A DNA stretch of 51,528 bases, from NCBI GenBank assembly GCA_022449945.1, contig JAKURM010000005.1:1-51528 (forward strand), written 5' to 3'. The position numbers and the translations under genes are program-made. The notes beneath the pieces were generated by a model that was given only the letters and a program-made list of their open reading frames with translations, was not told the DNA's origin and ran no database searches. Source of the DNA: Candidatus Thalassarchaeum sp. Lineage in GTDB: Archaea; Thermoplasmatota; Poseidoniia; Poseidoniales; Thalassarchaeaceae. Positions within the stretch are counted from its first letter, which is position 1, and each line of letters opens with the position of its first letter. Of this stretch, positions 38,631-48,411 are shown in pieces.

Positions 38631-41600
38631 ATGAGGCGCAAGCAATCTGCCCTAGTCATTTCTTTCCTGATTCTTTCTAGCCTAGCCTTCGTTTCCCAGA
38701 CTAGACCACAGTCTCCCGTGTCGTCTACAGACCCCACACTTGCAGAAGGCAGCGAATCCCCAGTAACTGACCAGGATGGCGATTTGATTCCAGATCTATA
38801 TGAGGTCATTTTTGGAGAAGAACTACTGGTTGACAACCCGATGATCGATATGACAATTGCTGGATTGGACCCTTCAGATTCTACTGATAATACTTCTGAC
38901 CATGATAGAGACGGACTATCGGCCCTTCAGGAATATTGTTGGCCCTATACCATAGATATGTGCTTCGAGGAAAGGAATAGCTTGACTGGCAAGTCTCCAG
39001 AAGAGTCTTCTTCCGGACTCAGAGAGTATCTAGATCCAAGAAATTCAGATACAGATGGAGATGGGCTTCCAGATGGGTATGAGGTACACATGTGCACTGA
39101 GGGCGGATTATACAAGACTAATCCAAATGATCCTCTAAACCCCAATAATTACTGGGAGTGCAGGTATTTCGATCCCCTCAACGCGATCGATTTAGTCTCC
39201 GACTTCGATAGATGCGAAGCCGACTTCAGCTGGGGATGTGGTGACGGGTTCGATTTCAATAGCGATGGATTGATTGATCAAGGAGAGCGCTTCACAAACA
39301 CCGAAGAGTATCTCTACGGTTCACCGGGTGATTGGGTCACTGAAAGAGACGGACTTTGGTGCGTGGGCGAGATATCCGGGCTTGTCCCAGACTCGTGTCA
39401 GATTGAGTTCCAAAGGCCCACGGGAGACTCAGGCTGGCTAGGTACAGATCCCAGATATAGTGACTCGGACTATTATTCATGGGAAGAATTAGTCCCCAAG
39501 GGGCTGGAAATTCTTGGTGATGGAATTCCAGATGGCTGGGAATTCCATGACGGACTAAACCCACTGAATGCCTCCGATTCAATAGTCGACTCCGACACTG
39601 ACGGATGGGATATCGATGGCGATGGATACATTACTCCTGACATCACACCTGGAACTGCACTTTGGGGTGAGTCTTTTAGCAACTATGAGGAGTACTCGAT
39701 TGATTATGATGAAAATACTGGAGTAATTCCAGGGCTTAGAGGGGTAAAGGCCACTGGTCAGAATGAACCGATTTTGAGCTATGATCATTCCACTGCAATT
39801 AGCATTGTAGACCCAGCCATCCATTCTTTAATTTCTGATCAGGCAAGGGAGAGGCTAATCATAGGCTCAAAATACGGCATTACAGTTCTTGATCCATTCA
39901 GAGGAACAACCTCAGAATTCAATTTTGCTCCGGGTTTCGAATCATTGACTATGGTCAGGCAATTCATAGGTGACTCCGACATTCTACTGGTGGGTTCGAA
40001 TATTGGCATACATCTGGTGATGTTGGAAAATGGACTACCCGTTATGGGCTCCATACAATCTTCTGAAATTGGTAAAGTTTCTGATATCATTCCCCTCAAG
40101 ACTTCATCAGATAATCCTGATTTTATTATGATGGGAGGCAGTAATGCATGGAAGATTTCACTGCAAAACGCCCTTTCGGACTCGTCAAACCCAATGGATA
40201 TCACAAGCATCGAATCTCTTACCGGCCTGCTTGTAGAATCTAACGCCACGGCAGTTTCATCGGCACATATCGATATGCCCGGGCGTTCACCGATGCTAAT
40301 GATCGGGACCGATGTCGGATTAATTGCTTGGAACACTACGGATGGATCTGAGTCAATGGGGTTGCCTTGGTGGATTTTCAATAGGGCGAACTCGGAGGAC
40401 TTCGTAAGTCCTAATATTTTGGACTCGTCCAAGTCTTCATCAGTCAATGTCTTTGAGGTCGTATCAAATTCTGATGGGACCAATGATGTTTGGATGGGAA
40501 CAGGGGGCGGCCTACATCTGGTCGATTTAGACCTTATAATTTCTCAACCCGAGAGGGCATTTCAGAACGAGAGGATGCTTAACATAGATGGACTTCTAAC
40601 CGGAGCTAACGACGTTCACTCAGTTATGCAACTAGAAGGGATGGTTGCTATCGGTTCGAGAGATGGGACCTGGTGCTTGGAGGGGGGCCCAAGTGGAATT
40701 CTTGGTTTATACCAAAATCAGACAGAGATACCCGGCCTAGTTTCTTCCATGGTCACATTGGAAAATGAGGGTGAGCCATGGTTGTTTGTGGGAGTATCTC
40801 CTGGGAGATACATGAACATTGCACCAATGAACCCTCTCTCGCCAGACTCTGACCTGGATGGCATGCCCGACGGGTGGGAATTCGCCTACGGTCTTGATCC
40901 AACCGATCCATTCGATGCTACCAGGGATTTGGATGCCGACGGAGTCTCAATAGAGTGGGGCGGGCAGATTCAGTACAATAGGCTCTGGAGCAATCTAGAT
41001 GAATACCGCTTTGTCTCTACCTCCGAAGATGGATTCAATGGGACCGACCCCAGAAATCTCGACTCTGATGGTGATGGACTTACTGACGGCGAGGAGTACT
41101 GGGGTTGGTTTGTCGACTCAACCAATTTTGACTGCCATTACTTGAACGGAGAGTATGCGTGCGATGAAGATTTGGGATTTTCTTCTAGGGAGGTCCATCT
41201 TGGAGGGTGGTTAGGTACTGGCTCGGGAGGAGGCAGTGATACTCCTACAGACCCCACAAATCCAGATTCTGACGGCGACGGGATGCCAGATGGATGGGAA
41301 ATTCGTCATAGGAGGTGGCTGGGTGACGTCTATACCGGCGGAAATGAGTGGACACTAGACCCTGGTGATCCTAGTGATGCCAACAAAGATGCGGACGGTG
41401 ACGGCCTAACTAATATTTGTGAATACCAGTGGGAGACTAGGCGAACAAATGCCATTAGATACGGACTAATCTCCCATGGCGAGAACTCCGAGTATGCAAA
41501 AGAATGGATACCCACCGATCCAAATTCAGTTGACTCAGATGGAGACTCCCTGCCAGATGGTTGGGAGGCCCGATACTCCTGCCATTGGCCTGCCGAGAAT

Positions 41601-44348
41601 TCTGGGATTAACCCAATGAATGGTTCTGACTCTCTAAAAAATCCTGACGGTGATGGGTTCGATTTGAACAATGACGGTATTTTGGAAGTCGGAGAGTCAT
41701 ATGTCAACTGGTTAGAATATCACATCAAATCAGAAATCCTTCTTTCAGAAAACACTGAGTCTGGAGTCTCTTATCCTGGCAACATTTCCACAGAATTGAC
41801 CCATCAGTCATGGGCGGGTCTAGCCGAAGGCCCGTTCGGGGAATATATTGGGCATTACTACGAATCACTGAGTGCTGGAATTCCTTTGGACGATACTGGC
41901 TCATCCGATCCTCTTTCTTCTGATTCGGATCGAGATGGCATGCCTGATGGTTGGGAGGTATTCCATGCCAGATGGGATCTGTTTGCACAAGATTGGACAT
42001 TGAATCCGGTTAATGGGGGGGATGGACTGGGCGATCCAGATCAAGATGGGATGTCTAATTGGGAAGAGTATAATTCAATTGATAGCACGATTAGTGAGGC
42101 CGATGTAACAATTTCATCCCCACAGTTCTATCTTATTGATGCCGGTCTAGGTGCAGTAGTAGAGACTCCCTGGATAGGTGCAGAGTCCGCCCTCTCATTC
42201 GGCTCTTTTGTGACTAATGAACAGGCATTATTGACTGGAAGGACGGGCAATCCGAACAATCCAGACTCCGATGGTGACGGTCTACTGGATGGGGTAGAGT
42301 TGATATTCACATCATGGAATTCTACTGATGGGGTCTGGACACTGAACCCATTGGTTCCTAATGATGGAAACTATGACTCTGATGGAGACGGAATCACCGA
42401 TATTGTTGAATTGAACCTTACAACGAATGGCCCAATAAACGGGGCAAACTCTCCACCAAGCGCTCCCTTATTCTGGGAAGAGTCCAGACAAATAGATCAA
42501 AATGAGTTCGAAAACAGGATATACCGAATCCTATTCAGCAAGGAAGGAAGAGCCCACATAGCAATGGAACAGTACTGGGAGTGGAGGTCAGGAGGCCCAG
42601 CAAAACCGATGATCGACTCTATCTTGGGGATTACGGACCCGAATGATGCCGATACAGATAGAGATGGCATGAGTGATGGTTATGAGTATTGGTTCACCGA
42701 GTGGGATCTAGAATTGAACCATTGGACAATGAACCCACACACTGACTCAGATGTGGATTTCGACTCTGACTCTGATTCCTTCGATTGTGATGGAAATGGG
42801 GAAATTTCAGACGCCGAATCATTCGACAATCTGGCTGAATACGACTCTAGGTGGTATGGCAAAAGGTTGGAAGTTGGAAATATGCCAAATGGGACAGGAC
42901 CCGTATCTTATGGGGACGATGCGGTCTCTGCAATGGTGGATGAGTTGCAAATATCCGAGGAGTCGGCTTGGGCTCAGATATATTCCATATTTGCAACGAA
43001 GAGCTCTAAATCGTTTGAGAAGATTGGACTGATTAACGAGTTCGATCCTGAAAACTTCAACAAAACGCTTTCCGGGATAAGTGATCCAACCGACTCCGAC
43101 TCCGATCAGGATGGGATGCCAGACGGTTGGGAATACTGCTATTCTGTATATGGCGAAACATTGCCATCAAATAACTTCCATTGGTCTCTAAACCCTGTCA
43201 ATCCTCTTGATGTTGATTATGATCCTGATGCAGATGGTTGGTACGATAGGCAAATCTGGGACACCCCTGCTGAACAAGGAAAATGGGACTCCAGGGAATT
43301 CTCCCCCTACTCCCAGGACCTACAAATTTCCAGTGGCACCACCGAACTTTACTTCACCAACATAATGGAGTTCGACAACGGGACATTACCCCTTGAACCC
43401 GACTCAGATGGCGATTCGATTGCCATGAGGCCAGAGTTCACTGATGGGGTAGTTACAGACTATCTCAGAGACTTCAGTCTGTCCGATGGCCTTGAGTTAT
43501 TCAAGTATGGAACAAATCCTCTGGACAATGACACCGATGGGGATATGATGCCTGATTTCTATGAGCACTACAGGGGGTGGAATGAGACAAATGACAACTG
43601 GTCATCATTCTTGAGAATAGAGGTTCAATGGTACGAAGTCACTCCTAACAATTGGAAACCAATTGACATAAAAAATGGTGTTATTACGCGGCCAGACCTT
43701 GATTGGGTTTGGTTCACTCATGACCCCACGGACCCCAGCGACGCTACCCAGGATTCCGATAATGATGGTGAGTGGGATTGCACTGTTTCCGGTTGCGACT
43801 ATGTTCCTTACAACAACTTCCAGGAGTACTATGCAGTTGTAAACACGACTCTCTCTTCTCCATCCGTGGTACGTGCTTCTACTCTATACGACTGTTCTGG
43901 ACAGGACGTAGAGGAATGGTGGCAGCTTAGGGAGACTCTTCTCGGGACATGCTCTGGTTCAAACTCACTATCAACAAACTACCTTAGGATTAACAGAATT
44001 AACGATGGAGATCAACTCTATGCCCTGATAATCAATGATAATGACTTTAGTTACGAGGACGTAAATTCAAGCAACGACGTAGTTATCTCAAACGGAGCAT
44101 GGACTGATCAATACAATAGGCTGGTTGGCGATATGTATCATCTGCCGAACCCCGCCTCAGGAGAGTACGCATTTGGGTGGTGGGTACTGGACATCGATGG
44201 CGATTTAATCGCGGAAGGAACCGATCCCACCAAATGGGATACTGATGGTGACTGGCTGAACGACTTCTTTGAGATAGATGACGACTTAATTGACGGGATA
44301 AGAGGCAATAGCGGGTCGCCAATTCGCTATGATGATCGGACAACTTGA
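38631..44348 (+). CDS. Giant secreted protein with about 13 TSP3-like calcium-binding repeats and an internal beta-propeller-like block
   Basis: Signal peptide MRRKQSALVISFLILSSLAFVSQTRP at ATG 38631 preceded by GGTGGGTG; repeats DTDGDGLPDGYE, DSDLDGMPDGWE, DSDGDGMPDGWE, DSDRDGMPDGWE, DSDQDGMPDGWE etc.; propeller-like blades RLIIGSKYGITVLD, ILLVGSNIGIHLV, MLMIGTDVGLIAWN, VWMGTGGGLHLVD, MVAIGSRDGTWCL. Confidence 0.85.
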   Translation: MRRKQSALVISFLILSSLAFVSQTRPQSPVSSTDPTLAEGSESPVTDQDGDLIPDLYEVIFGEELLVDNPMIDMTIAGLDPSDSTDNTSDHDRDGLSALQEYCWPYTIDMCFEERNSLTGKSPEESSSGLREYLDPRNSDTDGDGLPDGYEVHMCTEGGLYKTNPNDPLNPNNYWECRYFDPLNAIDLVSDFDRCEADFSWGCGDGFDFNSDGLIDQGERFTNTEEYLYGSPGDWVTERDGLWCVGEISGLVPDSCQIEFQRPTGDSGWLGTDPRYSDSDYYSWEELVPKGLEILGDGIPDGWEFHDGLNPLNASDSIVDSDTDGWDIDGDGYITPDITPGTALWGESFSNYEEYSIDYDENTGVIPGLRGVKATGQNEPILSYDHSTAISIVDPAIHSLISDQARERLIIGSKYGITVLDPFRGTTSEFNFAPGFESLTMVRQFIGDSDILLVGSNIGIHLVMLENGLPVMGSIQSSEIGKVSDIIPLKTSSDNPDFIMMGGSNAWKISLQNALSDSSNPMDITSIESLTGLLVESNATAVSSAHIDMPGRSPMLMIGTDVGLIAWNTTDGSESMGLPWWIFNRANSEDFVSPNILDSSKSSSVNVFEVVSNSDGTNDVWMGTGGGLHLVDLDLIISQPERAFQNERMLNIDGLLTGANDVHSVMQLEGMVAIGSRDGTWCLEGGPSGILGLYQNQTEIPGLVSSMVTLENEGEPWLFVGVSPGRYMNIAPMNPLSPDSDLDGMPDGWEFAYGLDPTDPFDATRDLDADGVSIEWGGQIQYNRLWSNLDEYRFVSTSEDGFNGTDPRNLDSDGDGLTDGEEYWGWFVDSTNFDCHYLNGEYACDEDLGFSSREVHLGGWLGTGSGGGSDTPTDPTNPDSDGDGMPDGWEIRHRRWLGDVYTGGNEWTLDPGDPSDANKDADGDGLTNICEYQWETRRTNAIRYGLISHGENSEYAKEWIPTDPNSVDSDGDSLPDGWEARYSCHWPAENSGINPMNGSDSLKNPDGDGFDLNNDGILEVGESYVNWLEYHIKSEILLSENTESGVSYPGNISTELTHQSWAGLAEGPFGEYIGHYYESLSAGIPLDDTGSSDPLSSDSDRDGMPDGWEVFHARWDLFAQDWTLNPVNGGDGLGDPDQDGMSNWEEYNSIDSTISEADVTISSPQFYLIDAGLGAVVETPWIGAESALSFGSFVTNEQALLTGRTGNPNNPDSDGDGLLDGVELIFTSWNSTDGVWTLNPLVPNDGNYDSDGDGITDIVELNLTTNGPINGANSPPSAPLFWEESRQIDQNEFENRIYRILFSKEGRAHIAMEQYWEWRSGGPAKPMIDSILGITDPNDADTDRDGMSDGYEYWFTEWDLELNHWTMNPHTDSDVDFDSDSDSFDCDGNGEISDAESFDNLAEYDSRWYGKRLEVGNMPNGTGPVSYGDDAVSAMVDELQISEESAWAQIYSIFATKSSKSFEKIGLINEFDPENFNKTLSGISDPTDSDSDQDGMPDGWEYCYSVYGETLPSNNFHWSLNPVNPLDVDYDPDADGWYDRQIWDTPAEQGKWDSREFSPYSQDLQISSGTTELYFTNIMEFDNGTLPLEPDSDGDSIAMRPEFTDGVVTDYLRDFSLSDGLELFKYGTNPLDNDTDGDMMPDFYEHYRGWNETNDNWSSFLRIEVQWYEVTPNNWKPIDIKNGVITRPDLDWVWFTHDPTDPSDATQDSDNDGEWDCTVSGCDYVPYNNFQEYYAVVNTTLSSPSVVRASTLYDCSGQDVEEWWQLRETLLGTCSGSNSLSTNYLRINRINDGDQLYALIINDNDFSYEDVNSSNDVVISNGAWTDQYNRLVGDMYHLPNPASGEYAFGWWVLDIDGDLIAEGTDPTKWDTDGDWLNDFFEIDDDLIDGIRGNSGSPIRYDDRTT

Positions 44349-44387
44349 TTTCAATCAGTTCATTTGTAAAGGCCTATTCTGGAAGCC

Positions 44388-44861
44388 ATGGCTGGGCAGG
44401 AGGGAGTATCACCCGGCCCCGAGTCTACCATTGAAGAAAAGCTCCTGTTCTTGCAAGGAAATATGGTTAGCTTCATTTCTCAGTATAGTATGCCCATAAT
44501 TGAGGTTTCATTGGTAGTTTCAAAATTCCTCAAGGCCATTTCCGATTCTCTAGAAAAAAATGCCGCAGAACACGGCGAAGAAATCCCAAAATACCTTACT
44601 CGACCATCAATAAATCCCATTATAGAATCGGAAAAGGTAATTTCTGAATTCCCCATTAATTCACTAATCGAAAGGACCGATAAAGACCGGATGGAAATTT
44701 TTGACACAATCCTACGTACTTCGATAAACAGGACGGAACTACCTTTCATGAATGCCTTAGCACTACTGAGGGACTGGGAAAAGATGATCCGGAACCAGCT
44801 TTCTACTGCATCAAGTCCGGGACATTTGTTCAGCCCACTAGACATCCCTGACGGATTTTAG
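44388..44861 (+). CDS. Hypothetical protein (157 aa)
   Basis: Intact ATG ORF in an otherwise empty interval; 3' overlaps the convergent gene by 24 nt; no recognised motif. Confidence 0.6.
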   Translation: MAGQEGVSPGPESTIEEKLLFLQGNMVSFISQYSMPIIEVSLVVSKFLKAISDSLEKNAAEHGEEIPKYLTRPSINPIIESEKVISEFPINSLIERTDKDRMEIFDTILRTSINRTELPFMNALALLRDWEKMIRNQLSTASSPGHLFSPLDIPDGF

Positions 44862-45209
44862 ACTGGCCTTGTTCTTTGCCGTGGCAACGATGCCACTGGA
44901 GACCCACCATGCATCAGCGATTGACCAAACGTATAGTACTGGCCAAAGTACCAATGACAGAATTAGTGGAAACTGGATTAGGAACCACTCGGACGCCTTC
45001 CTGTGCTGCCGGTTGAAGTGTTGGCCAAGAAAAAGTAGTGGTATGGCAGCCAAGGCTACAGCAAATAGTGGCCTTGCAGCACCCCATGGGCCAATTCCCC
45101 CACTCAGCTCCGTCCAAATAGCAGAGAAGACCCCGAGGGGATTGGAATCTTCCTCGAATTCGGGCTCTAGTTGAACCACGTACTCATCCGTCACATTCGT
45201 TGCCAACAT
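44838..45209 (-). CDS. Small membrane protein, hypothetical
   Basis: ARPLFAVALAAIPLLFLGQ and WFLIQFPLILSLVLWPVLYVWSIADAWW hydrophobic segments; start MLATNVTDEYV at 45209 preferred over 45281. Confidence 0.65.
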   Translation of the reverse strand: MLATNVTDEYVVQLEPEFEEDSNPLGVFSAIWTELSGGIGPWGAARPLFAVALAAIPLLFLGQHFNRQHRKASEWFLIQFPLILSLVLWPVLYVWSIADAWWVSSGIVATAKNKASLKSVRDV

Positions 45210-45279
45210 TTGAGACTGAAGAATATGACGTCTCCAAAAGCATCGAAAGTGAGAACTATTGAGTAACTTTCCGAAAGCC

Positions 45280-45870
45280 ATGGGTCATCCAAGACTCCTG
45301 CTTACGGGCTTCTATCCATTTTCAAACTTCACCGAGAACATATCAAAGATGATTGTTGATGAGATTTCAACTAGGGGAATCGATGGGGTAGACATCATTC
45401 CATTTATTTTGACCGTGGATCAGAATGGCTCTATGTTACCCTCGCAAATTATAGGTGGCAATGAGAATTTTTCAGCAGTATTACTCTTGGGATTTTCATA
45501 CGATTCCGATGTAATACGGATTGAAATAATTGGGAAAAATGAGTACAAAATGAGAATTCCGGATAATTCGGGAAGGAGGATAGAAAAAGGCCCAATTATA
45601 GAAAATGGTCCTGTAGAAATCCTCACTAACTCGCCGATCAGTACAATTGAATTGGCTATTGGCGAATCCGATTTCGTCTCTTGGAGCAGGGATGCAGGTG
45701 GATTTGTTTGCAATGAGACATATTTCAGGACGCTAATGGTGGTTTCCAATTCACAGGAGCCCAACACTCCCGTGCTTTTCGTGCACCTCCCGGATAAGGA
45801 AACTGTTCCCCTAGATTTACAATTGGAATTGGTAATGAAGATTTCAAAATGCCTATGTGGAATCATCTGA
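45280..45870 (+). CDS. Pyroglutamyl-peptidase I-like (peptidase C15 family) protein
   Basis: LLLTGFYPFSNFTENISKMI; LLLGFSYDSDVIRIEIIGKNEYKMRIPDNSGRR; GPVEILTNSPI; SRDAGGFVCNETYFRTL (Cys) and VLFVHLPDKE (His). Confidence 0.65.
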   Translation: MGHPRLLLTGFYPFSNFTENISKMIVDEISTRGIDGVDIIPFILTVDQNGSMLPSQIIGGNENFSAVLLLGFSYDSDVIRIEIIGKNEYKMRIPDNSGRRIEKGPIIENGPVEILTNSPISTIELAIGESDFVSWSRDAGGFVCNETYFRTLMVVSNSQEPNTPVLFVHLPDKETVPLDLQLELVMKISKCLCGII

Positions 45871-46374
45871 TTGCATTGTACGAAAACCCTTCGAATCGAA
45901 CCACTCAGATGGCTCTCCCTCTGCAGTCATAGCGAACCCGTCTCCAGTGCTTCTAGGAACTCCTTCTCTTCCGTTATGCCAGGTTTGCTGCTCCAGCCAT
46001 ATCTCCAAGTCCTCCCCCCTCAATTCCACATCAATTGTACCACCAAAAGTCATTTCTTGGAATGCGAATGAAACCTTTCCAACAAATGATGATTGCCTAG
46101 AAAGTCTGAATCTGGCCACACCCTGTTCCATTTCCATTGCCATTGCATCCATGGCAGTGTCCAGTACCCTTCTTTCTCTAAGGATTGAAATCAAATTCCC
46201 TATCGAATCAACTCTGCCTGAAATCTTAATTCCCCCTCTCTTTATGGGGAATCCCTCCGAATTTGGAACTGTGTCTGGAATCCATTCGGGAAAAATCGAG
46301 ATAACTGAATCAATTACCTTTTCCGGACTCTCGTGAGGCCTAATCAGGGTCGATATGGTCACAGCAGGTTCCAT
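45853..46374 (-). CDS. UPF0201-like conserved archaeal protein (putative RNA-binding)
   Basis: VTISTLIRPHESPEKVIDSVISIFPEW... resembles the UPF0201 N-terminal pattern; C-terminal overlap with the convergent C15-like gene. Confidence 0.5.
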   Translation of the reverse strand: MEPAVTISTLIRPHESPEKVIDSVISIFPEWIPDTVPNSEGFPIKRGGIKISGRVDSIGNLISILRERRVLDTAMDAMAMEMEQGVARFRLSRQSSFVGKVSFAFQEMTFGGTIDVELRGEDLEIWLEQQTWHNGREGVPRSTGDGFAMTAEGEPSEWFDSKGFRTMQSDDST

Positions 46375-46465
46375 GACGAAGCCAAATGACTTCAGGTAAA
46401 GAGTGCTACTGAGATTATTGTCCTTTACACGAATAATTCAAACGGACTTCTTATGGCCATCATCT

Positions 46466-47218
46466 ATGGCGACCCGGTCATCGTATGTTTCCCTAGCACT
46501 CCTCGTTTTGCCTACATTGCTCTTAGCCTCTTTCAGGCTCCTTTCCCCGGAATTTAGTGAAGCCCTCTCTAACGACATCATCATTGAATTATTGGCCCAT
46601 GCCCTAGCTTTGGCGGTTGGCCTATTCGCAATTCTGAGATATAGGTTTGTTGAGGATCACGAATACCATAGGGCGAGGGCAATAGATAGGCTCTCCAGAA
46701 CATACAGACAGGAAGATAAAGGACTCTGGGAAAAGGGGGATTCGGCAATTGAGCGACTAGAAGCTAGGGCTTATTCCGACATTAGAGGAAGAGGAGCCTC
46801 TGTAGCAATGAGGAGGATGCAGAGTAGTATTGGGGAGATAAACCGAGAATCGTTTGAGGTTGAGCAATCCGAGGAAGAGAAATCCCCATTTTCGATCATA
46901 GTTGACGGGGTCGAACAAAGTAAAGATGAAAGCGCAGAAATACGCGATAAAAAAGGAAGCTTGATTTCTAGATGGTCAAACAAACTTTCGGATGCTGTGG
47001 AGAAAACAGCCTCTAAGAGAACTGAACGTTCCAAGATAAAGGAAAAAAAAGCCGAAATAAACGCAGGCAATGACAAGACTCCCCCCTCCATCGGTTCACA
47101 GTGGATGGTTCCAGAGGAACCTGCTTCTTCCAAGCCCACAAAGTTATGCAGTGAATGTGGAATTTACAACTATCCAAGAGCAAATTATTGTTCATCATGC
47201 GGTTCATACATCGGCTGA
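46466..47218 (+). CDS. Membrane protein with two TM helices and C-terminal zinc ribbon
   Basis: SYVSLALLVLPTLLLASFRLL and IIIELLAHALALAVGLFAILRY; terminal LCSECGIYNYPRANYCSSCGSYIG (two CxxC). Confidence 0.7.
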   Translation: MATRSSYVSLALLVLPTLLLASFRLLSPEFSEALSNDIIIELLAHALALAVGLFAILRYRFVEDHEYHRARAIDRLSRTYRQEDKGLWEKGDSAIERLEARAYSDIRGRGASVAMRRMQSSIGEINRESFEVEQSEEEKSPFSIIVDGVEQSKDESAEIRDKKGSLISRWSNKLSDAVEKTASKRTERSKIKEKKAEINAGNDKTPPSIGSQWMVPEEPASSKPTKLCSECGIYNYPRANYCSSCGSYIG

Positions 47219-47265
47219 ACGGGGAACGGTTGATAGGACCCTGTCATGAGCCTGAACTAGGTGGG

Positions 47266-48411
47266 ATGATGGCAGATAAGCGAGATTACTACGAAGTCCT
47301 AGGCCTCGAAAAGAACTCATCGGAGGCCGAAGTAAAGTCTGCTTTCCGTTCTCTTGCTCGAAAACACCATCCTGACAAGAATCCCGATGATACAGATTCA
47401 GAGAGGAGGTTCAAGGAAATTCAAGAGGCTTACGCAATTTTGTCCAATCCCCAAGAAAGACGGAAATACGACATGTTTGGTCACGATAGACCGGGGGGTT
47501 CACCATTTGGCTCCAGCGGATTCCAAGGAGTCAACATCAGCTTCGATGACCTATTCGGCGGGGGCTTCGAGTCGATTTTCAGCCAGTTCTTTGGAGATTC
47601 TCATAGCAACTCAACCAAGGGTTCGGATTTGCTTGTGCGCCACTCTGTCCCATTCCAGGCTGCATTCCATGGAATGGATGACGAGCTGGAGATTGAGGTT
47701 CTGAAGGAATGCAATGAATGTGGGGGAACCGGGTCAAGGAATCCAGAAGGCTCTAGGCTTTGTCCTACATGTGATGGACGTGGGAGAATAGACGAGATTT
47801 CCATGATCGGGCCATTCAGACAACGTGTTCGAAAGGAATGCTCACCCTGCCGAGGCTCTGGAAGAATAGTTTCTGATCCTTGCAATGGATGCAGAGGTGA
47901 TGGGAGGTCATTCCAATCCATCAAGGTCAAGTTTTCAATCCGTCCTGGAATAAGTACGGGAAGCAGGCTGAGGATGAGGGGCCAAGGGGAGGCATCGACA
48001 TCGATGAATGGAAGTCCCGGAGATCTTTACATTGAAATCGATGTAGAAACTCATCCCTGGTTCGAAAGAGACGGTACCGATCTTTTGATGGCCCTCCCTC
48101 TCAGTTATGCTGACTTGCTGCTAGGGACGAGAGTGGAACTACCTCACGTCGATCACGAAGCTCTGAATATCAAGGTCCCAGCTGGTTCCATTCCTGGAGA
48201 AACGATCACTATCCACGGTCGTGGACTCCCAAATCCTCGCTCATCAAAGAGAAGGGGCGATGTCACAGTCGTCCTAAAGCTGGAATTGCCGAAGAAACCG
48301 TCTAGTTCAACAACAAAGAGCATTAGGGCGTTAAGAGAACAAATGGAATCAGAACTCCCCAATTTGGAAAATCGCGTAAGAGAAGAGGCAAGCAAAAGGA
48401 GAAAATCCTGA
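47266..48411 (+). CDS. dnaJ: Chaperone protein DnaJ
   Basis: MADKRDYYEVLGLEKNSSEAEVKSAFRSLARKHHPDKNPD...; four CxxCxGxG-type motifs (CNECGGTG, CPTCDGRG, CSPCRGSG, CNGCRGDG). Start at 47266/47269, not 47155. Confidence 0.95.
   Translation: MMADKRDYYEVLGLEKNSSEAEVKSAFRSLARKHHPDKNPDDTDSERRFKEIQEAYAILSNPQERRKYDMFGHDRPGGSPFGSSGFQGVNISFDDLFGGGFESIFSQFFGDSHSNSTKGSDLLVRHSVPFQAAFHGMDDELEIEVLKECNECGGTGSRNPEGSRLCPTCDGRGRIDEISMIGPFRQRVRKECSPCRGSGRIVSDPCNGCRGDGRSFQSIKVKFSIRPGISTGSRLRMRGQGEASTSMNGSPGDLYIEIDVETHPWFERDGTDLLMALPLSYADLLLGTRVELPHVDHEALNIKVPAGSIPGETITIHGRGLPNPRSSKRRGDVTVVLKLELPKKPSSSTTKSIRALREQMESELPNLENRVREEASKRRKS

Noticed and set aside
40856-43131. CRISPR-like or tandem DNA repeats in the 38.6-44.3 kb gene
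   Set aside because: The recurring gatgggatgccagatggttgggaa-like strings are in-frame degenerate codons for DGMPDGWE protein repeats at irregular spacing, not a CRISPR array.
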